A stretch of DNA of 64,000 bases from Limnomonas spitsbergensis. Taxonomy: Eukaryota; Chlorophyta; Chlorophyceae; Chlamydomonadales. Shown here in pieces: positions 10,701 through 18,196 of the stretch. The notes beneath the pieces are model-generated. The model searched no databases, had not been told where the DNA came from, and was given only the letters and a program-made list of their open reading frames with translations. Where the stretch lies: contig JAYJMM010000094.1 of assembly GCA_037349105.1 (NCBI GenBank), positions 1,178,001 to 1,242,000 on the forward strand, in the 5' to 3' direction. The position numbers and the translations under genes are program-made. Position 1 is the stretch's first letter. The number at the start of each line of letters is the position of its first letter.

Positions 10701-12780
10701 TTGGTCTGCTGTCAGATCCAGGTCTCCACGGCTGTGCTCTGCCGGGCTCTGCCTGTCCCCTGGGCAGCTCCTGGTCTTGCCATTCCTGCCGCACACCTCT
10801 GCTGCGTTCCGCTGGTCCCCTTAATTGCTCCTGGCTCTGCTGGCTTGGCTGTTCCCTGCCCTCTGCCTGTCCTCTGGGCGGCTCTTGGCTATGCTGGTGA
10901 GGTTGTTCCCTGGAGTATGCCTGCCCCCTGGGCGGCTCCCGGCTCTGCCGACCTGGCTGCGTCCCGCCTGTGTAATTCCTGGCGTAGGAATCAGACTGTG
11001 TTTCCTCTTTGGTCTCCTGTATTTTTGGGCCACTGCTCTGTGCGCTGCCTGCAGGCTCATTCCTCCTAGCTCCTCTTGCCGCGCCTGGCTGCCTGTTCCT
11101 CAGGAATTCCTTGATGTAATCCACCTGGGTTTCCTGGTATGCGTTCTCTTTGTCCTCGACTATGCGCAGCAACTCATAAGACTCTTGCCTGCTTGCTCTG
11201 CGTGTCGCTGTGCTTTGCTCTGCCATTCTGGCAAGTGATTGGCTAGTCAATTCCGCCCTTTCGCTGGCGGCTGGACTGCTGGCTCTGGGTGCTTCCCTGC
11301 CCCTTGGCCGTCCTCTGAGGCTGGGCTCGCTGCTGACCTCGAAGGCTGCAGATCTGAGTGTTGGTGTTGGCGCGGCTCCTGCCTGCTGCTGCCACCTTTG
11401 CACCTCCCTGATCCCCTCAGGCCGCTGCACCCCTGTTTCAAATCCTTCCCACACCTGGTCCTCCTCATCCTCTGGTTCTGACCCAGGTTCCTCCTGGTCT
11501 CCTGTGACCTCTTTGCACCATTCGTCTGCGAAGGCTTTAACAGCCCTGGCTGCTTCGTGTCCCGTCCTTCCCTTGGATACCTGTCCAAGGGCGGCTAACA
11601 GTAGCGCCCTGTCCAGACCTGTGTGGGGGATACCCAACATGGCCTTTGTTGCCCATCCCCGCAGATGATGGGCCTTGAACTCCTCAATGGCTGTGACCTG
11701 GTCCTGGAAATGCAAGAACGTCCTGGAGCACACTTGCTTCCACAGGTCTGTTGCCCACTGCACAATTCCTGCCCAACCGATCGGCCCTTCTACCTCCTCA
11801 TTTCCGCACGCGACTCCCCCGGTCTCCGAGCGCTCTGGCTCTCTCTGCCTCTGGCTGCCAGATCCCTCCTTGGACGTCTGCGCAGGTCTGTTCACGCTGG
11901 GTGGAAAACTGGACAGCGGTGTGCCGAAGACTGTGGATCCAGCTCCTCTTCTAACCAGTGCCTTGCGCGGCTGCAGCTGCTGCACGGGACGCAGTTCTGC
12001 TGTAGTCTGCTGCCCCTGCTTTTCCTGAACTGGGTCTGGCTGTTCTTCCTCGGATAGATCAGCCCAAGGCTTCCCTACCGGCTCAGCTGGTTTCTCCCTG
12101 TCCTTGCCTGCCTGCGAGCTCTGTCTGCCTGCTGCTGGCTGTGGCTCATCTTCCTCGTGTTTGACCTCTGCAGGCACAATCCTGGCCCCATCTCCCTCCG
12201 TCTTTATTCGAGGTTTGACTTCGCAGGTCTTATGCCAGCCTGCAAACTTGTCTGAAGCTGCGGCTACTTCTGCCCTTAGACCCGATTGGCTGGGATCTTT
12301 TTTAACCTGCTGTGTAACACTTGCCACCCTGGGCAGGCTCTGCTGCGGCTCGGCCTCAGGTGCACTGCTCTGTCGCGTGTCACAGCTCTGGGATGCTTCC
12401 GTTGCTTGATCCAAGATCAACTCTGGGGTTCCCGCTTGAGTCTGCCCCTGCTCGAAATTCAGACAGCTGTCGGAACCAGCGGGCAACGGACCCCCTCGAC
12501 CAATGCCTTTTCGTGTTACTAGTACTGCACCATCTGCTTGCGCCCCTGCCCCTCTGGGTGGTACACGGTCTGGCTCACGTACCCTGCAATCCTCTGCGGG
12601 CGGTTCTACTGGCTCTGACAGCTTTTCCGCTATCAACAGGGCTTCTGCCACAATCTCAGCACTAGCATTTTTTAGGTCTATTCCCGGCTCCAGCCCCCTC
12701 AGACGCCCACTCCTCCGTTGGACGTCAGGGTGCTGGTGCCTATCGGGGTTTAGATCTATGCCTGTCATCTCTACAGGCAT
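4675..12780 (-). CDS. Giant Gag/protease protein of the retrotransposon
   Basis: 2,701 residues, far longer than usual Gag. I start at the ATG at 12,778-12,780; the frame opens just upstream after a stop at 12,823-12,825. Residues 1 to about 850 are Gln/Arg/Glu/Ser-rich and probably disordered. About 870-1,055 is a helical region resembling retrotransposon gag (ATEND-type Leu/Trp-rich core, no precise family claimed). A zinc knuckle CYQCGSTSHLARDC is at about 1,143 and a second, CFKCNQPGHFANEC, at about 2,036 (both CX2CX4HX4C); a variant CALCGKPDKHAVEEC (CX2CX5HX4C) is at about 1,642. Between the first and third, at about 1,405, is ALMDSACTCHVI, an aspartic-protease-like active site with DSA instead of DTG/DSG. 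A polyglutamine run lies near 7,640. The C-terminal 250 residues look globular but are unrecognised. Role: RNA packaging, particle assembly and processing. Confidence 0.8.
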   Translation of the reverse strand: MPVEMTGIDLNPDRHQHPDVQRRSGRLRGLEPGIDLKNASAEIVAEALLIAEKLSEPVEPPAEDCRVREPDRVPPRGAGAQADGAVLVTRKGIGRGGPLPAGSDSCLNFEQGQTQAGTPELILDQATEASQSCDTRQSSAPEAEPQQSLPRVASVTQQVKKDPSQSGLRAEVAAASDKFAGWHKTCEVKPRIKTEGDGARIVPAEVKHEEDEPQPAAGRQSSQAGKDREKPAEPVGKPWADLSEEEQPDPVQEKQGQQTTAELRPVQQLQPRKALVRRGAGSTVFGTPLSSFPPSVNRPAQTSKEGSGSQRQREPERSETGGVACGNEEVEGPIGWAGIVQWATDLWKQVCSRTFLHFQDQVTAIEEFKAHHLRGWATKAMLGIPHTGLDRALLLAALGQVSKGRTGHEAARAVKAFADEWCKEVTGDQEEPGSEPEDEEDQVWEGFETGVQRPEGIREVQRWQQQAGAAPTPTLRSAAFEVSSEPSLRGRPRGREAPRASSPAASERAELTSQSLARMAEQSTATRRASRQESYELLRIVEDKENAYQETQVDYIKEFLRNRQPGAARGARRNEPAGSAQSSGPKIQETKEETQSDSYARNYTGGTQPGRQSREPPRGQAYSREQPHQHSQEPPRGQAEGREQPSQQSQEQLRGPAERSRGVRQEWQDQELPRGQAEPGRAQPWRPGSDSRPSRSEPERPPPEGSRGSAGRAGRQPSRDAHDHDEDYNRHDRYQSGRSPSRGGSGGPRSRSGSVDSGPGGADRRRPGARQESSDQEMKRLDREQARVNLQLQQQMVLQLAGVAKVAKIPAIQGNVPVLDMSHPGAVAARKYCQACGYWGSHNRLAMSDDQPALAVVAGEIAGSCQSPSAMTLLIKSLVKLWDSKPASMRPLMAAIRAAPHAGNRIAREVERIGQQWIAPAEQQGCEASLLTLWIRVVQEEVGKPTSEERTAITNLRLGVKTTLDPDVKPEETVEAFAHRVLTTAELLQISRDAVDHFGRSHSVSRMFHEGLPAVARAKLSKFVMTVPGYLSMSDEDQIAVLTQQVVLWERFALEMGDLGGTGFRQITNSGPGQGEAQPNRGRRERAGQWEMRTRLDGIVHPTGSAAVPQARMDGKPRGVTWADQAGAANYNAEGGSSAAKACYQCGSTSHLARDCRAPRARDERRPMPLVTDITPGPARQPQQQYPQQQQYPLPPRPQQGQAAGRSYDRNQNNRQYPRPGPGQGGQAQQAAHVSHLSNATGQAEPEGWHQTMAEMLSESVALMTQVGLVPKPAGFKQAVHNARPKSFLPEPLQEEEPVPGFTVQPSRKGAKGLVLSKLADDMSDIRLQVFKLNERLSALSFTTMPMGGDNTGHRGETSNTRPEGRTVTAAPKLQYFKNDRSNLEQCVGLMVNGKVLVAQKALMDSACTCHVITVNIAEQLVAMGAELVRTDEKIRTTDNAGADLYGVLFIYVVYGYGGPNAIMEPTVVRVVKTPPDAYEHLVGNPEFLKYNGVLEAAGRLTLRPREGPQRVQGVKDLTLPLLRASPAGGYQAAAVAWAGIQCGFAEREGWPAATVETEHEPLLQHSMATRAGTAMRAEQGAGPSSEPNPRLQRRRPVPVEAAVEETATPTAEEMARARRAAELSDVEKRAVRDFMPACPAYPCALCGKPDKHAVEECERRIQDFSRTPETAPAVQARPPAAQRRGYGTAAADRAAQATSTRSRGEQQQQQQQLQKQPQVAGPRVQQASSGKGRQAQQQQGQGKPGAARALAQSASNSEDEVQEAEEEEDCSVEKVPEPGTSPQDRQINRLAGQVNGLKKALRWRERQMWKQSAEFVDYLKGQLAGWKVITDGQQVMTTVQREYILRAEELTGLQEALGLQHLGGPPNHGQPLPFETDPELAGCVRAMLATPSPLRDVDSEHSGMEEPKKRSPSSSDESGSGDRRLRRRSRSAQRAISEECQGAVPTPAARTQRQGAGRRSNSEERSRDRRQRSPCRDQPRGRSRERHHAEVARPYRQGQEHQRGPGPGPTNRTLAEGSGAAEPRRHLGPRHGGLCFKCNQPGHFANECTNPEQAGLTGDRPGAPAGPARGYGTWGPGRGQGMPMESRRRTFDTAMGTPSARDFQQGAAGPSAWPEPPARQEPPEGEQPRWEGTGGHTCFMTGHMGISQDRDAYQAEVSQAGPVQVAPQRVPEGQVASQVSHWAMAVEALAMNHYGTMPAGSARSVAHALEFLKDLQRRGCPAPCVGWPNLMQRFLDREWDKYDEQWDEFERREREAVPQHDVDGWDTDSGSNLSAGRYEPQEPSPLHEREFGVLCPGTPEGNQDTGRGVAGAAAETEEPHRAGLRLPAARGTAAGSQLDARAGPVRTHKGTSSRCNAWGGIDEDGETQHGSEREGRSDARGEDRQLDQSFSRDRSYSRERIYIQPFPQSLPAGEPFVQYFRLGEEMPEASTSGAMLTMPGECRDGPCRLQNHRLLDGGEQTCVDRAAAMQAVARMIFPWDAVTAVMLGAALKGYILPSTNIADYMQRGWSRHPIYAYCVSKMVSLAIAAGITAVDAACWAHPDMPDIAPAEGMWQGAQPGFMRTPWAMDCVRELMGHPALRDRAFYVPVQAMGEFERFVETTEQAPVRAGLCHPGRPGRCEATIEASIVIPRTVAGQAVPWGPAPGDARAAIPVQQLVTYYYEEMADEELPVSSAWIHMHATHDDARLPVCKAPAGRGSH

Positions 12781-13620
12781 TTTACGAACCGCACTGTTCT
12801 GCAGGCGTGCTGGCGACACCCCCTACAAAACCTGCTAACGTTTAGGCTTCTGCTCCTTATCCTTACTGCAACCTGGTGAGGATCTGCTAGTCAAGGCTGG
12901 ACGGCAGGTACAGCAATTTTGCGCGATAGGCCTTGCCCTCTGCTTTTATGCTCACTATCTGGCGGAATCCTCCTTCGCCCTTTTTTAGCCCCTTCCCACC
13001 TTTGCTGGCTGGGCTGCCTCTAGCTGGCGCACGTCCCCTGCGGATGTCTGCCTCCTGGCGGATCTTGCGCTGTTTCAGTTCCTCTCTGACACCTGCGGGG
13101 ATCCTTTGGTACACCACAAAATTTTAACCTTGGATGATCTGTCAACAAGTTTACTTCTGTCAATGATGAATGATTGGATCCACCTGATCTCAATCTGCAG
13201 TCATACAGGAATTATCTGCTGGGTGTATAAATCCGCAGCCAGATCCTCAAGCCTCTCCTGGACTCAACACTAAGTTGCCACTCTTAGTGATTCTCAGGGC
13301 TTAACTTGGCACTCTCTATGGAGATTACCACAGCAAAGTGCAATTCATATGCTGTCCAAGGTTGTTTGCATACAAACAAAATTCCAATCTCGCTGCACAA
13401 GCACCTTTAGCAGGAATTGGCAAATCAGGCTGATCAGGCTAGATCCACTTCGTCCCTTTCTAAAGGACACGCGAGGTGCGCTTCAGGTCCGTGGCGGACT
13501 TCTTTCCTCACTGCAGTGACGGACGCCTACGGGCAGGCTCAGTGACTACTCACTGGCTGCGAGTGCTCTTCGAGTTAAGCAGCTAGGTGGATATTGTGTA
13601 TATATAGCAACAGACTTTGG
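12781..13620 (-). other. 5' leader / putative LTR of the minus-strand retrotransposon
   Basis: No convincing protein is encoded. An open stretch at 12,887-13,117 codes 76 codons but has only GTG, no ATG, as a possible start and ends before gag, so it is more likely leader. A minus-strand TATATATA near 13,605 could be the element promoter. LTR ends and primer-binding site could not be fixed because the second LTR is outside the window. Confidence 0.4.
13447..13469 (-). repeat. 23-nt leader motif, copy 1 (inverted pair)
   Basis: A perfect 23-nt match, in inverted orientation, to 13,875-13,897. On the minus strand it contains GTCCTTTAGAAAGGGAC, which can fold into a short hairpin. It lies downstream of the TATA-like run of the minus-strand element, so it probably belongs to that element's transcribed leader. 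Confidence 0.7.
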
Positions 13621-13874
13621 GGGCATAGGCCTTCTGGCCGTCTGGTCGCGATCCAGCAGGGCTATGTTAAGGACACTTACCGCGTAACACGCGGAGAGAC
13701 GGACGGGACGAGGCTGCGTACTTCTTCTTCTGCAGAGTCTCGTTTCTCTTACTGGGGTACTTGTCTCCAGCTAGATCAGCGGTGGCTGAGCTAGGCTTGA
13801 CTCGAGTTAAGGTACTGACTTATATGGAAGCTGCTGGTCTCAAAGACTGCCGGTGCTTGTTACAAATAGAGGTC

Positions 13875-13897
13875 TGTCCTTTAGAAAGGGACGAAGT
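13875..13897 (+). repeat. 23-nt leader motif, copy 2 (inverted pair)
   Basis: Exact inverted partner of 13,447-13,469, at the equivalent leader position of the plus-strand element. Conservation in an otherwise diverged leader suggests a functional RNA element such as a priming or packaging site (inference). Confidence 0.7.
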
Positions 13898-14014
13898 AAG
13901 TAGCCAAGGCAATTGCCGGGATACAGGGACCCGGCAGGCCCAGTTCAGAGTACGGTAGAACCTGTCAAACTAATCCTGCGTAAGCGGGTTTCTAGGTCTC
14001 AGCTCAAATCCGGA

Positions 14015-14039
14015 GACTCCGCAGAGAAGCTGCGGAGTC
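14015..14039 (+). other. Perfect 10-bp hairpin in retroelement leader
   Basis: GACTCCGCAG, loop AGAAG, then CTGCGGAGTC. It sits about 60 bases before the gag ATG of the plus-strand element. It could be a packaging or translation control structure; there is no T-tract, so it is not a terminator. Confidence 0.5.
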
Positions 14040-14303
14040 ACCGATGACGCTAACTGCGGTCTAAACGGTTCTGTCACGTATACTGTAATATACTGTGACA
14101 ATGCCGCTAAAACCCACCAGCAAAAGTTGGAGCGCAATACCAGGGCTGAGAAAGACAAGAACGCCGACAAGCGGCGACAGCATGGACCCTCATGAGGCCG
14201 AAGTGAGCAGTAAGCTCACCAGGGATGCGTCCGCTGATGCAGGAAGGGAGCCCTCAATATAGGAGGCTAAGTTTCCCAGTGTGTCAGAGCAACGCATTCG
14301 GCA

Positions 14304-14322
14304 CATGGTAGCACGATACGAT
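14304..14322 (+). repeat. hAT left terminal inverted repeat
   Basis: CATGGTAGCACGATACGAT, exact reverse complement of 18,178-18,196. Confidence 0.85.
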
Positions 14323-14525
14323 GTTTAGGCCTTCGTATTCGTATCGTTTCTATGATACGAAGCGATACGGCTGATTCGAAACGATACGATGCTGCCCAGC
14401 CCAGTCCAGCCCACAGGATGGACAGTAGAGCCTCAGTGCCCCCCTCTCGTTATTTAGGGCATGCCGTGCCGATGTACACACTAGTAAAAGTGGGACGTGT
14501 CTCGTATCCGACTAAGCGCTGCACA

Positions 14526-17500
14526 ATGTCGGATGATGACGAGGTTGATGTCCTCAGTAGATACTGTCAGAACCTCGGGAAAGTGCCGCAGAAAGGCGAC
14601 CCAAGCAAGTTTACCTCCAACAGCAAGTGGAAGTGCCTGAAATGCAAGAATGAATTCGTGTGCTCTGGTGTAAACAAGCCCATATATCATTGCAACAAGG
14701 TTCCGGGCAAGAATGTGGCAGTGTGCAAGTCGAACAAGTACAGCATCGAGGACAAGGAAGCACTCAAGAGTCTGCTGCGGTCATTTGAAGGTGTTAAAAC
14801 GGCCAAGGAAGCGGCCAAGAGCGCTGAGGAGAAGCGATCCGACGTGGTGATGGGGCAGCTCTATCTCCCTGGGGCTGGCAGCGCTGCAGCAAGCCGCATT
14901 CCACCTACGCCGGGGACGATGCCTTACTTCGCCAACAAGCTGCAAAAGGACGACGTCGACCTATCAGTCGCAGTGGCATTCTACGCCAACGGCATCCCCT
15001 TCAACGTCTCCCGCAATCGCTAATGGAAGGGGATGCTGCGCAAGGTGGCTGCGTTCGGAGCTGGTTACAAGCCTCCTGGCTACAACCCGTTGCGTACTAC
15101 ACTGATCGACAAGGTGAGCTTAAAAAGTAAAAAGAATTGCAGAGTTATCCGGTGATAATCCGGTGACTGGCCGGGTGGTGCATGGGTGCTCTGAATTTCC
15201 CTGCCAGCCTGCCCTGACCGCCGGCCTGCCCTACGGACCTGCCCTGATTGCCATGCAACCATCCTCTGATTGCTATGCTTTGATGCTTTGATTGCCATGC
15301 ACCCACGTCTGTTTTGTTGCTGCTGCTGCTGTGTTGCAGTGTAAGGACAGGGTGGATGACGTCCTCGACAAGATCATGGACGTCATGAAGGTGTGCGGCT
15401 GCAGCCTCATCAGCGACGGCTGGTCCAATGCTCAGAACAGGCCGCTCCTCAATTTTCTTGTGACGACTCCCAAGGGCACGAAGTTCCTCTCTGCCATAGA
15501 CACCAGCGGCGCTGTCAAGGACGCTCCCTACATCGCTGCGCAGCTCGCCCTTGCAATCACACAGCAGGGTGCGGAGGACATCGTCTGCATCTGCACAGAC
15601 TCAGCAGGCGTGAATGCAGCAGCTGCAGCTTTGCTCAAGGAGGAGTTCCCAGGCATTGCATGGGTCCGGTGTGGAGCTCACGGTGTGGACCTGGCCCTGA
15701 CTTCCATCGACAAGCTTCCTTGGGTGAAGGACATCCTAGACCAAGCATCTACGCTGGTGAAGTTCGTCACCAACCATCATGCCAGCCTCGCCCTTGTACG
15801 CAAGCACGCTGCAGAGGGGTCGAAGAAGTCTCTGCAAAAGCCAGGTGCATGAAATCTTTCGTAGGGTTTAGGGTTTAGGGTTTCTGTCGTAGGCTAAGTA
15901 TTGAAGTTGAGAGCTTAACCCGAAACCCTGAACTGAACTAGAGCGATGCTTATTCATCAACTGCTATATTTCATGTCAATGACGTTATACCTGTGGGCCC
16001 TCCTCAAAAAGGCTCGGCCGCGTGGGCGTCCATCCCTAATTGGATGGGAAAATAAACAAAATAAATAAATCAGTGGATCAGGAAAACCAACTGCTATGTT
16101 TCATGTACTCCCTGATATTGCTTGCCACTGATTGCCGTTTCATTTGTGCCAATTTTTACATTGCCTCCTTGCCCCTCTCAGCTGCCACCAGGTTTGCGTA
16201 CCACTTTATCATCCTGGACAGCATACTGGAGATGAAGGACGACCTGAAGAGCATGATCAAGGATGCGAGCTGGATTGCGTTCATCAAGCGGCTGCCCAAG
16301 GAGAAGCGGGGGACCGGTGTCGAGGTCTCCAACTCCATCGCCTCCAGATCTTTCTGGCGAGGTGTCAAGCTGCTCGTTGACCTCATCCGGCCAGCTCTGC
16401 TCTTCCTGCGGCTGATCGACTCTGGAGCTCCAGCCCTGGGCAAGGTGTACTACCACTGCAACAGCATCCTCGAGCACTTCGACAACTTCAAGTACAGCAG
16501 TGATGAGGATGTGTCAGACAGCCGGCGAGGGGAGGTCGTGAAGATCTGGATGGAAAGGTGGAACTGGATGCACAGCGACATGCATGCCGCCGGGTACCTC
16601 CTCGACCCTGAGTATGCCGGGCATTTGGACCAGCTGATAGCGGAGGACACCGATGCGGCGAAGCTGACCCTAGCTGAGCTCCAGGAGGGCCGCAACACCT
16701 GCTTCCGGCGTATCCTCGGCGGGGACGAGGCTTTGTATGACAAGGCCATGCAGGAGTATGGGGAATATGTTGGCGGGTGAGGGCAGCTGGCTGATCCAGC
16801 TTGTTGGCGGCAAGCTTCATCGATGCCTGCGTGGCAGTGGTGGAAGCTGCACGGCTCCCACCTGCCCACCATCTGCCGCATTGCAATGCGGGTCCTCGGG
16901 CAGCCGGCAGCAGCTAGTGGGTGTGAACACAATTGGAGCGTGTTTGACTTCATCCACAGCACCAACCGCAACAAGCTGCTTCATTCCCGAGCGAACACGC
17001 TGGTCTACATCTTCAGCAACCTGCGCCTTGTGGACAGCTTGACCTCTGCTAGCAGCAAGGCGCCCAGTGTGCCCTGGGCATACTGCGATGATGAGGCTGA
17101 GGTGGAGCCAGAGGGGGAGGACTCAGCTGAGCCGGAGCCAGAGGAGGGGGGGGGAGAGGAGGGAGTCTCAGGGGATGAAACTGACAGCGACTCAGTGGAT
17201 TTTAGACAGCGCTTAGGGAGGGCTGCGTCAGCAAGGGAGGAGGTGGAAAGGGAGGAGAGTGAGGGGGGAGTTGAGGAGGGGGGAGAGGAGGAGGGGGAAG
17301 AGGAGAAGGGGGACTCCTCCTCCTCCTCCTCCTCCTCCTCCTCCTCAGAGGGGGAGGGAGAGGGGGAGGCCGGCCCATCTGGGGCCAGCCCAATGTCTTA
17401 CCCTCCGAGCCAATTGAAGAAGCGCAAGCGTGATGCGGCTGCCGCCAAGCGGCTGTCCAAGATGAAAAAGAAAGCGCTTTATGACCCCGGCCTCTCACCC

Positions 17501-17581
17501 TCCAAGCGTGTAGGTAGGGACATGGCCCCAGCTTTGGGATTGGTCAGGGTTAGAAAGCCAAATTCGAGGTTCCAAGATTAG
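14526..17581 (+). pseudogene. hAT transposase (BED finger, DUF659, hAT-C), two nonsense codons
   Basis: Three exons fit perfectly in phase: 14,526-15,113, 15,340-15,844, 16,182-17,581, with introns GTGAGC...TTGCAG and GTGCAT...CTCAG. Exon 1 has a BED-type zinc finger (WKCLKCKNEFVCSG...YHCNKVPGK) and GIPFNVSRN. Exon 2 has the RNase-H-like core: SDGWSN (first Asp), CTDSAGVN (second Asp) and RCGAHGVDLAL (the hAT CxxH region). Exon 3 has AATRFAYHFIILDS, the helical insertion, and hAT dimerisation motifs WWKLHG, GCEHNWSVFDFIH and LVYIFSNLRL, then an acidic Ser/Glu tail and basic KKRKRD. In-frame TAA (15,021-15,023, after NVSRNR) and TGA (16,778-16,780, after EYVGG) interrupt conserved regions; both could be C-to-T changes of CAA and CGA. 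The copy is therefore probably inactive, though the inverted repeats are intact. Confidence 0.85.
15862..15883 (+). repeat. Interstitial TTTAGGG telomere-like repeat
   Basis: Three consecutive TAGGGTT units inside hAT intron 2. Similar short runs occur at 31,506-31,519 and 42,741-42,780. TTTAGGG is the telomere type of plants and many algae. Confidence 0.7.
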
Positions 17582-18177
17582 GTGACATTGCTCGCCATTG
17601 CTCGCTGCATTTTCTGAGACCTACACTGCCAAATGATTCAGCATTTTCTGCATTTTTTTATTCTGCATTTCTGCAGTATTATAAACCTACACACCAGGCA
17701 ACTGCAACGATATGAATGATTTATCAACTGTTTTTGGCCTGTGTTTTATGATAGAAGGCTGTCTCAATAGTTTAGATCTAGTTTGTAGAGAACTGTTCGG
17801 TACTTGCTCGTTTTTTCTCTCCCAACCAGACAGTTGGGCGCCGAGCCTTTTGAGCAGGGCCCAGTGGTGTAACGTCATTGATAAAGTGGACTTGTAGCCG
17901 GAAAATGATACACTAGCCATTGTTGTGCCGGCCGACAAATGTTGGAATCATGCTGTGCTGGCATGGACGAAAAATGCTTTGCCGGCCCTCAACTCAGTCT
18001 CAACACTACGCAACTTACTCAGGCCCTCAGCTATTGAGCTATCCAGCTGAGTCAAAAGTACGCAGCTTGACCCCACAGACTCTGGTTATCAGCTCAGTCT
18101 AAAAATGATTTTTCACTGAATTGATACGATACGTTCAATTCATCGTATTGTATCGAATTCGTATCGTATTGCATCGT

Positions 18178-18196
18178 ATCGTATCGTGCTACCATG
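18178..18196 (-). repeat. hAT right terminal inverted repeat
   Basis: ATCGTATCGTGCTACCATG, exact reverse complement of the left end. Confidence 0.85.

Larger units (their letters stand above)
1..13620 (-). mobile_element. Ty3/gypsy-like retrotransposon with DNA methyltransferase-like domain (partial)
   Basis: A long retroelement read on the minus strand: leader (about 13,620 to 12,781), Gag/protease frame (12,780-4,675), Pol frame (4,793 to beyond base 1). The domain order seen is gag, CCHC knuckle, aspartic protease, reverse transcriptase, RNase H, then a cytosine-5 methyltransferase-like fold. RT and RNase H resemble the Ty3/gypsy (Metaviridae) type. The 3' part, including any integrase and 3' LTR, lies outside the window, so LTRs cannot be demonstrated by pairing. 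The upper limit is approximate; a TATA-like run (TATATATA on the minus strand near 13,605) suggests the 5' LTR promoter is there. Coding frames are intact, which suggests a young copy. Confidence 0.85.

Noticed and set aside
12887..13117. 76-codon open frame before gag
   Set aside because: No ATG, only GTG; no recognisable domain; more likely leader.
1..13620. DIRS-type element (because of the methyltransferase and inverted leader motif)
   Set aside because: Gag with CCHC knuckles and protease plus Ty3-type RT/RNase H fit a Ty3/gypsy element better; the methyltransferase motifs are of the C5 type, not the Dam-like type of DIRS; no tyrosine recombinase seen (though the 3' part is missing).
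14185..14235. Hammerhead ribozyme-like fold (CTCATGAGGCCGAAGTGAGC)
   Set aside because: The core would read CUCAUGA, changing an essential G, and stem I does not pair; it lies within gag coding remains.
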